Assembly: GCA_028287235.1 (NCBI GenBank)
Contig: JAQBQB010000030.1
Span: 434,001-498,000, forward strand
Direction: 5' to 3'
DNA from: Gemmatimonadota bacterium
GTDB taxonomy: Bacteria; Gemmatimonadota; Gemmatimonadetes; Gemmatimonadales; Gemmatimonadaceae
DNA: 64,000 bases
Shown: positions 51,516 through 59,760 of the stretch, piece after piece
How positions within the stretch are numbered: position 1 is the stretch's first letter
Layout of the letters: every line of letters begins with the position of its first letter
Made by a program: the position numbers and the translations under genes
The notes under the pieces: generated by a model
The model's input: the letters and a program-made list of their open reading frames with translations, nothing else
Told to the model about the DNA's origin: nothing
Database searches by the model: none

Positions 51516-52103
51516 ATGAAGACAAAATTTCTAATACTTCTGTTGGCAGTCGCTTGCGCTCGTAGTCGCGATCGCGCTGACACATCGCAGGCTGCTCGCG
51601 GCTCGGATAGCGTGCTTCCGAAAACGAACGTATCGGCCACGCCTTCGGGGATAGACAGCGCAGCCGCTGTACGCCTCGTGGAGGAATATGCTCAACGCGA
51701 TGCCAGTGGGGAGCGTCTTGCCTCAAGTGACTGGTTCAAGGACGCGATTACGGAGCCTGACCACGAGCCTGGCTACGATAGCTTCACTGCGATAAGTCGA
51801 TACCAGGTTCAGCCGGGGCGTCGAACGGGTGACACGCTTGAGGTGCCGGTCGTTTACGACGTTATCGGCGAGTTGGAGCAGGTCGTGGTGCAGGACAAGA
51901 CGACTGGATTGCGGCTCGTCTCTCGCGGTACGACGGAACGGACGGTATTCCCCGTCATCCGTTCGCCGGATGGGAAGCTCCGAATTGTGTCGCCGCAAAT
52001 CGACCAACATGTGTTGGCGGCGGCGATCCTCACGAACCAACGCTTGCCTGCGTTACGAGAGCCGGATCGAGAGAAGCTCAAAGCCTCTGCCAAGTCACGC
52101 TAG
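51516..52103 (+). CDS. Small lipoprotein, candidate immunity protein
   Basis: The 195-residue product has a lipoprotein signal (MKTKFLILLLAVACARSR, lipobox AVAC) and a folded domain that may be NTF2-like (DSAAAVRLVEEYAQRDASGE RL, then ISRYQVQPGRRTGDTLEVPV VYDVIGELEQVVVQ). It starts 29 nt after the RHS toxin gene on the same strand and is followed by a terminator, so both form one unit. A lipid-anchored immunity protein facing the periplasm is the right location for protection against a peptidoglycan-cutting toxin. This role is inferred from position. Confidence 0.65.
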   Translation: MKTKFLILLLAVACARSRDRADTSQAARGSDSVLPKTNVSATPSGIDSAAAVRLVEEYAQRDASGERLASSDWFKDAITEPDHEPGYDSFTAISRYQVQPGRRTGDTLEVPVVYDVIGELEQVVVQDKTTGLRLVSRGTTERTVFPVIRSPDGKLRIVSPQIDQHVLAAAILTNQRLPALREPDREKLKASAKSR

Positions 52104-52285
52104 TGGTGGCGGCAGAGCCGAAGCTGGGTACAATATTTGGCCTCTACGAGGGCCAACCCGCGTAGCTGATATCGGTATCGTGGATTGAGAAGGTGGCTGG
52201 GAGTGCCGGTGTGCTCGATTCTCAGGTGGAAGGTCATCGGCTGGCGACGCCTCCTCCGGATCATGCGGGAGCTCCACCAACGCCT

Positions 52286-52327
52286 CAAACCCGAGAACGC
52301 CAATGCGCGCTCTCGGGTTTGTCTTTT
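52286..52327 (+). terminator. Intrinsic terminator of the RHS/immunity unit
   Basis: CAAACCCGAGA and TCTCGGGTTTG are a perfect 11-bp inverted repeat with a 14-nt loop, followed by TCTTTT. It lies about 180 nt after the lipoprotein gene and is strong. Confidence 0.85.
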
Positions 52328-53135
52328 CGCTGAAGAGAAGAGGCAACGGCGGGGTCGACTTTCAACTGCGAGATCAGGGCGATCGAGCCGCCCACGTCTC
52401 ATCGGGATCTTGTCGGTCTTACGCATCGGCATGCCTCCGTGTAAGGCACCGCCGAAAGTCTACTTCTGACTGTTCGTCGGCCCAGGGGAGCTTACCGGGT
52501 GTTGAAAGAATCTGGCGCACTCGGGGGGGTCGTCGCTGACCGAAGTACGACCGGACGGCGTTGGAGAGCTCGGGTTTCGTGTGCGGCTTCAGCGTCGCGC
52601 CGATCGCGGCTGCGGTACCTCGCGTGAGGCGCAAGTGGCGGTGACGCACGCACCGGATCACGTAGGCGCCGAGGCGCGCGGCATCTCGTCAGGTCTGAGA
52701 TAGAGCGGAACAGGAATGCATGGCGGAGATGACTCCAGCGTGAGCAAAGGAGAGAGCTACGGTGGAGTGGTGAGGCGCCGGAGGAGACATCCACGCGGCC
52801 GGCTACAGGGCCCAGAGCTTCCGGCATCGCGGTCGACCGCAACGACTAAGCTCTAATATCCCCGAATTCAAGGTGCTGCTAACCGTGCGCTGGGCGCTAA
52901 GTCAAGTCGCAAACTGACCGCGCTCACGCTTCGCGTGACCCGCGCTCACGCCGCGCTCACGCCGCGCGTTATACATGACAAGGTGTCGGCGGCACTGAGT
53001 CATAGCCAACGGATCAGCAGCATTATTAGAAACTCTTAATAAATCCCCATCAGCCGATGGCGGCGGCGCCCTCCCCGGGCTCGATCGGACGCCGTAATTC
53101 GAGAACCCACAAGAAGAAAACGCTTAAATCCCGGC

Positions 53136-53159
53136 GACACATGCAGATACGCATGTGTC
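53136..53159. promoter_or_regulatory. Perfect inverted repeat upstream of the T2SS operon
   Basis: GACACATGC-N6-GCATGTGTC, perfect 9-bp arms, about 110 nt before the first T2SS-operon start codon. Form of an operator or small hairpin; no following U-tract, so a terminator is unlikely. Confidence 0.5.
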
Positions 53160-53165
53160 ACCAAC

Positions 53166-53177
53166 GCGTGCGCACGC
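53166..53177. promoter_or_regulatory. 12-bp palindrome upstream of the T2SS operon
   Basis: GCGTGCGCACGC is a perfect palindrome 6 nt after the previous inverted repeat. Short GC palindromes are not rare at high GC, so this is weak evidence for a regulatory site. Confidence 0.3.
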
Positions 53178-53267
53178 AACGGACACGTTACGCGATCGAT
53201 AGCGCGGTCCCGATGTCCGCACCAAGTGCCTATTGCTAGGCAGCACCCACCTCAACGCTCCCGCACA

Positions 53268-53807
53268 ATGAAAATGCCTCTTGCGGTTTTTACCGCTATA
53301 TCGGCGGCTGCATCGCCTGGTCGAGTAAGCGGCGCGATCGTGTTGCCGGAGCCGTGCTATGCCGCCGTCACGGTGATTCGTGCCGAGGCAAAGCCGTACG
53401 CGATCAAGCGAGTCGTCACGACCGGTGTACGCCGGTACGACGATGCTGGCGGCGGGTCGATATCGGTTTGCACGCCGGCCAACGGCAAACAATTTGATGC
53501 GGCGCGTGCAGAGGTCGAAAAGCGTGTTCAAACGCCCGCGATCACCGGCGAGATCGAACACGTCATCGTGAAGAGCACATCGGCTGTGATCGTAATGGAT
53601 CACATCCGCGCCATCGTTGCAAAGGCCGAAACGACGCCCGGCGACTTCCGCGCCGTTGAGGTAGTGATCCTCAAGGCGCCCGATGGGAAGGAGCTCGACG
53701 AGACCGCGCTCCCGCGTTTGCTGAAGTCGGAAAGCGCGCGGGCATCTTGCTTGGCCGACAACGCAGCGCTGAAACAAACCAATGCGCCGTTCCACTGGGC
53801 ATGCTAA
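53268..53807 (+). CDS. Exported protein, first gene of the T2SS operon
   Basis: The 179-residue product starts KMPLAVFTAISAAASPGRVS, a possible weak signal peptide, and then a soluble domain (VIRAEAKPYAIKRVVTTGVR, EIEHVIVKSTSAVIVMDHIR) not recognised. The ATG at 53268 follows no clear ribosome-binding site. Its stop overlaps the sigma-like gene by 7 nt (ATGCTAA), so it is coupled to the operon. Confidence 0.55.
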   Translation: MKMPLAVFTAISAAASPGRVSGAIVLPEPCYAAVTVIRAEAKPYAIKRVVTTGVRRYDDAGGGSISVCTPANGKQFDAARAEVEKRVQTPAITGEIEHVIVKSTSAVIVMDHIRAIVAKAETTPGDFRAVEVVILKAPDGKELDETALPRLLKSESARASCLADNAALKQTNAPFHWAC

Positions 53808-54520
53808 GTCTCGCAGCATTGCGCCCGGTCTCGGACGCCGATCTGATTGTTGCCATGCGAGAAGGAAGTAGCGACGCGTGCAACGAGTTCGTGACGCGAT
53901 TCCGTCCGATTCTCGAGAGCTATGCGCGGCGCGTCCGTATTCCTCCTTGGGACGCAACGGGCTGTATCCAAGACATCCTCAGCGATGAAGCACTCCGATT
54001 CGCGAACAATGGCATCACCATCCCAGCCAGCCTGCCGGCATACCTCATCCGCGCTCTGCGAAACCGATATCTCAACGTCAAGCGGGCGGCGAGCTGCCGC
54101 GAGCGTCACCACGCGGCAGCGTCCGACAGGTGGACTGGCGAGTGGGTCGTGACCTCCTTGTGCTCGGAGGCCGCGTTGCGCTCGAGCGCAGGACTGGAGG
54201 AGTCTGCGGTGCGGCAGTTGTCAGTTCTCGAGCGTCTAGCCACAGAGTTGCGTGCCGGCCTCACCGATGAGGAGCACTCAATCCTGATGTGGATTAGCCA
54301 AGGCGCCTCGCATCGTGAAATCAGCGCCTGGCTCGCCGTATCATACGAAGCAACGTCGAAGCGAATTTGGCGCCTGTGCCGCCGGTTGCGGGCCCAGGCC
54401 ACGGATCGGGCTGAGTCGTACGAGGTTTCCGAGCGCGCGGAAGTAGAGCGCTTCTTACGGCGGGTAAGCGTGCCGTTGGTTACGGAGGGGAAGGCAGTTG
54501 CGAGTGGGGGAGCGCGATGA
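53801..54520 (+). CDS. ECF-like RNA polymerase sigma factor
   Basis: The 239-residue product has a region 2-like segment (ADLIVAMREGSSDACNEFVT RFRPILESYARR, DATGCIQDILSDEALRFAN, LPAYLIRALRNRYLNVKRA) and a region 4-like helix-turn-helix (LTDEEHSILMWISQGASHRE ISAWLAVSYEATSKRIWRL). It is divergent from standard ECF factors. It overlaps the gene before it and the gspE start (ATGA), so it is translated with the secretion genes and may drive them. Confidence 0.75.
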   Translation: MLSLAALRPVSDADLIVAMREGSSDACNEFVTRFRPILESYARRVRIPPWDATGCIQDILSDEALRFANNGITIPASLPAYLIRALRNRYLNVKRAASCRERHHAAASDRWTGEWVVTSLCSEAALRSSAGLEESAVRQLSVLERLATELRAGLTDEEHSILMWISQGASHREISAWLAVSYEATSKRIWRLCRRLRAQATDRAESYEVSERAEVERFLRRVSVPLVTEGKAVASGGAR

Positions 54521-55995
54521 CTGCCGCGTTCGTGGCCGAGCCGCTAGTAACGTTGGCCGCGGGACTCACTCGCGATTTCCTTCTTCACCATCGGGTGTGT
54601 CCGAAAGCATTTGCCGCTGACGGGACGCTTATCGTCGCCGTTACGGAGGATGCGCTGATCGCTGGCGCGGACGACGTCGCCTTTGCGTATCAACGCGCGA
54701 TTTCCTTAGAAGTAGTATCGCGCGACGAGGTCGAGCGCTTGGTCGAGCGACTGACGACCAGGGCAGAGCGAACCGTCGAGTTGGCCCGCATCGATTCCAG
54801 TATAGACGACCTGGCCACTGACGTGCGCGATCTGGCAAATCAGCCGCCGGTAATCAGATACGTGAATTTGCTCGTGCGGGACGCGTACGACGCGGGAGCG
54901 AGCGACATTCACCTGGAGGCGACGCGCACTGGGCTCGCAGCGCGGTTTCGAGTCGACGGAGTTCTCGTCCCAGCGCCTGAGCCTCCGAGTCAGCTGCACC
55001 ACGCCGTCGTTTCACGGATCAAGCTCTTAGCCGAACTGGATATTGCCGAGCGCCGCCGACCGCAAGATGGTCGGATACGCGTCCGTCTCGAAGCGCGAGA
55101 GCTAGACCTTCGCGTATCAACGATTCCAACAATGTTCGGCGAAAGCGTGGTACTCCGCCTTCTCGATCATGGGGGCCGCGCCGTCACGCTCGATGAGCTC
55201 GGGATGTCGGCGCGCGTGCTCAATATCATGGCACAGTTGTCGGCTCGCCCGGACGGAATGTTGCTCGTGACCGGCCCCACCGGAAGCGGCAAGACTACAA
55301 CGCTGTATGGAGCGCTTCAGCGGCGCGATGCACACACCGAGAAGATCATTACAGTCGAAGATCCGATCGAGTACCAGTTGCCCGGTATTACGCAGATGCC
55401 GGTGCACCGTCAGGCGGGAGTGACATTCGGTGGTGCGTTGCGAGCGATTCTGCGCCAGGACCCCGACGTGGTCATGATCGGTGAAATGCGGGATCAGGAG
55501 ACGGCAGAGATTTCCGTGCAAGCGGCGATGACCGGCCACTTAGTCTTTAGCACTCTACATACGAACGACGCCGTCAGCGCCATTCCGCGACTGCTCGACT
55601 TAGGCATTCCCGACTATCTCGTCTCGGCGACGCTCGAGGGCGTACTTGCTCAGCGCTTGGTTCGGCGGATCTGCGACGATTGCCGCGTCGAATACGAGCC
55701 GAGCCCGGAGACAGTTGCCGCTGTGGCGGGCCGGCCGATTGGACGCCTGACGCTCCTGAGGGGCACCGGATGTCCGGCGTGCCGTGGCACCGGCTTCCGT
55801 GGGAGGCTCGGAATTTTCGAGTTGCTGGCCGTTACCGATGATCTCCGCGATGCGATCGCCGCCCGAGCGTCGCGGGCGCAACTGAGAATGTTGGCCGTGG
55901 AGGCCGGGCTCGTTCCGCTCCGCTCTGACGGCTGGCAAAAGGTGGAATCTGGCCTCACAACCGTAGAGGAGGTCGCTCGTGTCGTCCAGAACTAG
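54517..55995 (+). CDS. gspE: Type II secretion ATPase GspE
   Basis: The 492-residue product is a secretion ATPase of normal length: Walker A GPTGSGKT (residues 253-260), the Asp box EDPIEYQLPGITQ, Walker B DPDVVMIGEMRD, and the zinc-binding pair CDDC (386-389) and CPAC (419-422) of GspE/PilB. It drives pseudopilus assembly from the cytoplasm. GspG starts inside its last 17 nt. Confidence 0.96.
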   Translation: MTAAFVAEPLVTLAAGLTRDFLLHHRVCPKAFAADGTLIVAVTEDALIAGADDVAFAYQRAISLEVVSRDEVERLVERLTTRAERTVELARIDSSIDDLATDVRDLANQPPVIRYVNLLVRDAYDAGASDIHLEATRTGLAARFRVDGVLVPAPEPPSQLHHAVVSRIKLLAELDIAERRRPQDGRIRVRLEARELDLRVSTIPTMFGESVVLRLLDHGGRAVTLDELGMSARVLNIMAQLSARPDGMLLVTGPTGSGKTTTLYGALQRRDAHTEKIITVEDPIEYQLPGITQMPVHRQAGVTFGGALRAILRQDPDVVMIGEMRDQETAEISVQAAMTGHLVFSTLHTNDAVSAIPRLLDLGIPDYLVSATLEGVLAQRLVRRICDDCRVEYEPSPETVAAVAGRPIGRLTLLRGTGCPACRGTGFRGRLGIFELLAVTDDLRDAIAARASRAQLRMLAVEAGLVPLRSDGWQKVESGLTTVEEVARVVQN

Positions 55996-56458
55996 CTATC
56001 GCCGGCGCATCAGGCGCGCAGAGATACCGCGCGGTTTCACGCTCATCGAGTTGCTCGTAACAATTGCGATCATCGCGACTCTCGCCGCCATCGTGGCCCC
56101 ATCGCTGTTCGGGAATATCGGAGACGCGCGACACAACACCGCCAAGAGCCAGATTCAAATCCTCTCGCTTGCGCTGGATGCCTATCGTCTCGATAACGAG
56201 GCATTCCCGACGACGGAGCAAGGGATTGAGTCGTTGCGCACGGTGCCCATTACCGGCAATCCGCCGCCGAACTGGAAGGGACCGTACCTACGCCAACTCG
56301 TGCCGCTTGACCCTTGGGGCAGGCCATACGTGTACGTCGCGCCCGGGCTGTCCAACCCGAACTCGTACGACCTGTACTCGCTTGGCAAGGACGGTCGCCC
56401 TGGCGGAGATGGCGAGGATGCGGACATCACCTCCTGGAACGGACCCGTCCGTCAATAG
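55979..56458 (+). CDS. gspG: Major pseudopilin GspG
   Basis: The 159-residue product has the prepilin peptidase site RGFTLIELLVTIAIIATLAA (cleavage after G; F+1, E+5) and the GspG C-terminal features: PTTEQGIESLRTVP, YLRQLVPLDPWGRPYVYVAP and the calcium-binding end YDLYSLGKDGRPGGDGEDAD I. It is the main component of the pseudopilus. GTG start, overlapping gspE. Confidence 0.96.
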   Translation: MSSRTSYRRRIRRAEIPRGFTLIELLVTIAIIATLAAIVAPSLFGNIGDARHNTAKSQIQILSLALDAYRLDNEAFPTTEQGIESLRTVPITGNPPPNWKGPYLRQLVPLDPWGRPYVYVAPGLSNPNSYDLYSLGKDGRPGGDGEDADITSWNGPVRQ

Positions 56459-56467
56459 CAGAGCCTC

Positions 56468-57658
56468 ATGCAATCGGTATTTGCCTTTCGCGCCGCGGAC
56501 GGGAGCGGACGTATCAACGAAGGTCTCGTCGATGCCGAGACGAGCGAGCAAGCGCGCGTGATTCTGGTCACGCGAGGACTTTACGTGCTTGCGCTCGAGG
56601 ACAAAGGACCCCGACGTTCGCGCCGGGAGCCCCTGTCTGCCGCGGATCTGGCGCTCGGCCTGCGGATACTCGGGGATCTGCTGGAGTCTGGCCTCCCAGT
56701 CGGCCGTGCACTTCATGCGTTCGAGGATCTCGCACCGAAGGGTTGGCGCATCGCCCTTCCACAGATCAGGCAATCAATTCGAGAAGGCCAAGGCCTCGCT
56801 GCAGCACTGGCCGATGCTCCAATCGAAATCTCCCCGCTGGTAATTGGGATTGCCCAGGCTGGTGAGGCCGGCGGTGCCATCGCGCCGGCGATTCGTCGCG
56901 CTGCCGATCTTACCGAAGCCTCGGCAGAAACTCAGGCCGCCGTCCGCGCCGCTCTCGCGTACCCCGCTGTGGTTGCGCTGGCCGGTGTCCTGGCCATTAC
57001 CGTGCTCATTACGGTAGTGCTTCCGCGCTTCGCCAAGATTCTATTAGATCTTGGTCAAACACTACCTGCTTCGACGCGTTTGGTGATCCAACTGTCGACA
57101 GGCGCGCGCGCGCTGTTGATCCCCACCTTGGTTGCCGGAAGCGCCGCAATGCTGGCTTGGCGCTCGTGGACAACCACCGCGAACGGCCGACGGCAGTGGC
57201 ATCGGACACTGTTGTCGATTCCTGTAGTCGGATCAGTCCGTCGTTCGTTCGCGATCGCCCGGATGGCGCACTCCCTCGGTGCACTTCTCGAGAGCGGGAT
57301 TACGATCGCAGCCGCACTCCTTTTCGCCGCCCGAGCGACGGCCGACGGAGAACTCGAATCCCGGATTCTGGACGCGCGCTCGAGCGTGATGGCTGGTCAA
57401 AGCCTTTCGCACGCGTTGGAGGCTACCGCCGCCACGACGCAAACGACCGTTCGGCTCATTCGCGCCGGTGAAGAATCGGGTAGGCTGCCCTCGATGTTGT
57501 CACATGCCGCGAGAATCGAGCAGCAGCGGGCCGACCGAATCGTGCGCGCGGCCGTTCGCATGCTCGAGCCAACCCTTCTGTTGACATTTGCCTCGGTCGT
57601 TGCGCTCGTTGCGGCTGCGCTCCTCCAAGCGATCTACAGCGTTCGACCCACGACGTGA
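56468..57658 (+). CDS. gspF: Type II secretion inner-membrane protein GspF
   Basis: The 396-residue product has the two T2SSF repeats (DLALGLRILGDLLESGLPVG RALHAF; MAHSLGALLESGITIAAALL FAARA) and three membrane helices (VVALAGVLAITVLITVVLPR; the last LLLTFASVVALVAAALLQAI Y). It is the polytopic platform protein under the pseudopilus. Its stop overlaps the next gene (ATGA-type, GTGATC). Confidence 0.95.
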   Translation: MQSVFAFRAADGSGRINEGLVDAETSEQARVILVTRGLYVLALEDKGPRRSRREPLSAADLALGLRILGDLLESGLPVGRALHAFEDLAPKGWRIALPQIRQSIREGQGLAAALADAPIEISPLVIGIAQAGEAGGAIAPAIRRAADLTEASAETQAAVRAALAYPAVVALAGVLAITVLITVVLPRFAKILLDLGQTLPASTRLVIQLSTGARALLIPTLVAGSAAMLAWRSWTTTANGRRQWHRTLLSIPVVGSVRRSFAIARMAHSLGALLESGITIAAALLFAARATADGELESRILDARSSVMAGQSLSHALEATAATTQTTVRLIRAGEESGRLPSMLSHAARIEQQRADRIVRAAVRMLEPTLLLTFASVVALVAAALLQAIYSVRPTT

Positions 57659-57957
57659 TCAAATCGCGCCGCGGAGCTACGCTCGTCGAGCTACTCGTAA
57701 CGCTCGTCGTGTTATCAGTCATCACCGCAGTGACAACTCTCGGCATTCGCAGAATTCAACAGCCGCGCAGCGACGATCCGAACAACGCTGTCTCAGAGTC
57801 GCTAAAGGTTGCGATCACAGAGAGTCGAACGATCACAGTAGTCATTCCAGTGGGCGGAACGCCTGCAGTTGCGACTGTCTTTCCTGACGGAGGCGTGATT
57901 GCCGACACGGCGTTCCACTTCGACCGGTTCACGGGTCGACGCTTTGATGCGCGCTAG
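57655..57957 (+). CDS. Minor pseudopilin, GspH-like
   Basis: The 100-residue product has the prepilin site GATLVELLVTLVVLSVITAV and a short C-terminal domain. Position after gspF and the variable C-terminal part indicate GspH, though it is shorter than typical GspH. It starts within the stop of gspF. Confidence 0.8.
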   Translation: MIKSRRGATLVELLVTLVVLSVITAVTTLGIRRIQQPRSDDPNNAVSESLKVAITESRTITVVIPVGGTPAVATVFPDGGVIADTAFHFDRFTGRRFDAR

Positions 57958-58309
57958 TACCCCACGACGGGGAGCGGCGATCATCGAAGCTCTGATAGCA
58001 ACCGTGATTCTCGCGACCACCGGCACGGCATTGATCACGTTGCTCGGTCAAACCCGCCATTCGATCCGTACTGTCCGCAGCACCGAACGTTTGACACGTG
58101 AGGCAGCATTGCATCTGGACCGGGTTGTGTTGCTCGGCCGAGGCGAGCTACTCGCGCGACAAGGACAGTCGTCCTTCGGAGGCTGGAGCCTGACGGTAGC
58201 ACAGGTCGGCACGAGCTTGTTCGATGTAGGCGTCTCGCCGACGGACACGAATGCGTTACTTCTGCGGACAACCGTCTACCGACCCGATACGACCGATGCG
58301 AATCGATAG
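57947..58309 (+). CDS. Minor pseudopilin, GspI-like
   Basis: The 120-residue product has the prepilin-type N-terminus RGAAIIEALIATVILATTGT (E+5 present) and a beta-rich remainder (SSFGGWSLTVAQVGTSLFDV). Its place in the cluster, size and helix suggest GspI. The ATG overlaps the previous stop by 11 nt. Confidence 0.78.
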   Translation: MRASTPRRGAAIIEALIATVILATTGTALITLLGQTRHSIRTVRSTERLTREAALHLDRVVLLGRGELLARQGQSSFGGWSLTVAQVGTSLFDVGVSPTDTNALLLRTTVYRPDTTDANR

Positions 58310-58838
58310 CCGTCGGTCCGGTATGACGCTCTTGGAAGTCATCGCTGCACTCGGAATCTCGTCGATCGCGCTCCTCGGGGGTGCGTTACTCCTCGATCAA
58401 GTCAATGACAGCGGCATAGGGATATCCAGAGATGGTCGAGCGATCGCAAATGAAGGCAATGGCGCTCGAACACTCCGTCAGTTATTCCACGAAGCCCAGC
58501 CGTCGTTCGACTCGACAAGGCGCTTCCGCGGCGACGGGCGAAGCGTCGATTACATGACACGGTGTGAGAAGCCGGCAGGGTGGACAGAGGTCTGCCACGT
58601 GACCATAGCCATCGATTCAACACGCGATAGCAGCTCCGTGACCGCTCAATTTGACAATGGCGACCAGTTCGTTCTCGAGCGCCATGCCGGCGCGATTGCG
58701 ATCCGCTATTTCGAGCCCATATCCAGAGATTCGTCGTGGGCCTCGCGATGGGAGACCAGCGCTACGCTGCCGATGGCGATCGGACTGATCACCGGTCGCG
58801 ACACGCTTGTGTTCTCGGTGGGACCCTCGCGTGAGTAG
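58296..58838 (+). CDS. Minor pseudopilin, GspJ-like
   Basis: The 180-residue product has the prepilin site SGMTLLEVIAALGISSIALL, a size and C-terminal domain typical of GspJ (RDTLVFSVGPSRE end). It caps the pseudopilus tip together with GspI and GspK in other systems. The ATG overlaps the gspI-like stop by 14 nt. Confidence 0.8.
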   Translation: MRIDSRRSGMTLLEVIAALGISSIALLGGALLLDQVNDSGIGISRDGRAIANEGNGARTLRQLFHEAQPSFDSTRRFRGDGRSVDYMTRCEKPAGWTEVCHVTIAIDSTRDSSSVTAQFDNGDQFVLERHAGAIAIRYFEPISRDSSWASRWETSATLPMAIGLITGRDTLVFSVGPSRE

Positions 58839-59760
58839 CACACGAGTACGCGAACGCCGCGGCTTCACGATGCTCACGATGCTATGGATTATGAGCGTTG
58901 CCTCAGTGGCGGCAATGACCGCCGCGCTAGCGGGGCGCAACACTGTTGATGCTGGACGCAATCGCGTGGAGCTCGAGCGTGCATATTGGAAAGCGACTGG
59001 TTGTGCGCGCCGCGCCCAGGCCGCGATCGACGAAGAGCTCACCGCATCGCCCTCCATCGAGGGTGTCAACGCAGCCTGGCGAACGTTGCAATCGTCCGTG
59101 CCCGCATCGACGCTCCTTACAGGCTGTGATGTCGCTCTCGAGGCGGCCGGCACGCGTATCGATCTCAATGCGGCGACGGACGAAATGATCACGAACCTTG
59201 CCACAATGCTCGGGTACGGAGCTGGCGCCGCCGAAATGGCCGCTGCGCTCCACGACTGGATCGACCCCGACGACAGTCTGAGCGCAGGCGGTGCAGAACA
59301 GGCCTGGTACCAGCAGGCCCGGAGGTTACTACCACGAAACGCGCCGCTCGCCGATTCGCGCGAGCTCTCGCGGGTTCGCGGATTCGAAGATTTTTCGCCG
59401 TTCGATTCACTCGTCTCAGTTGAACCCGGCCGCGTGTCGCTCGCCACCGCGTCCGCTACCGTGCTGACGGCCTTGCCTGGAATCACATCCGAGCTCGCAG
59501 ACGCGATCGTTGTACGCCAGCAGGCGGGGGCGCCGGTGGCGGAACTGTCCGACGTTCTCGGGAGCGTGTCCCGCGCCTCCGCGGATGCTTTGGCCTCCCG
59601 GTATCCGGACGCCGTTCGCTTGACGACGCCGGACCCAGACGCGTGGGTCGTTCGGTCGACCGCAGTGTCCGGATTGCGCCCGAGTAAAGTTGTCTTGCAG
59701 TGGCGTCTTGCGCGTCTCGGTCGGCGGGCGATAGTGGTTCAAACGAGGACCATTCAGTGA
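58831..59760 (+). CDS. Minor pseudopilin GspK-like
   Basis: The 309-residue product has the prepilin helix RGFTMLTMLWIMSVASVAAM, but without the usual E+5 (L/T there), as in GspK proteins, and a long C-terminal part with helix-hairpin-helix-like turns (VLTALPGITSELADAIVVRQ QAGAPV). GspK forms the tip and this size is right. GTG start, overlapping the gspJ-like stop by 8 nt. Confidence 0.85.
   Translation: MSSTRVRERRGFTMLTMLWIMSVASVAAMTAALAGRNTVDAGRNRVELERAYWKATGCARRAQAAIDEELTASPSIEGVNAAWRTLQSSVPASTLLTGCDVALEAAGTRIDLNAATDEMITNLATMLGYGAGAAEMAAALHDWIDPDDSLSAGGAEQAWYQQARRLLPRNAPLADSRELSRVRGFEDFSPFDSLVSVEPGRVSLATASATVLTALPGITSELADAIVVRQQAGAPVAELSDVLGSVSRASADALASRYPDAVRLTTPDPDAWVVRSTAVSGLRPSKVVLQWRLARLGRRAIVVQTRTIQ

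Larger units (their letters stand above)
52104..53267. other. Gene-poor interval between the RHS unit and the T2SS operon
   Basis: About 1.16 kb without a convincing gene. It holds the terminator at 52286-52327, a CGCTCACGC-rich stretch (about 52920-52970), an AT-rich stretch with TTATTA/TAATAA arms (about 53024-53044) and inverted repeats near 53136-53177. Short open frames on both strands are in degenerate-looking sequence. I see no recognisable transposase, integrase or RNA gene; it may be the scar of a lost gene. Confidence 0.4.

Noticed and set aside
52100-52661. Short minus-strand frames after the RHS unit (about 80-110 codons)
   Set aside because: Arg-rich, overlap the terminator hairpin and have no recognisable family or start signal.
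53000-53267. Sigma-54 promoter before the T2SS operon
   Set aside because: No sequence with GG-N10-GC and the right flanking bases was found by eye; candidates had the wrong spacing.
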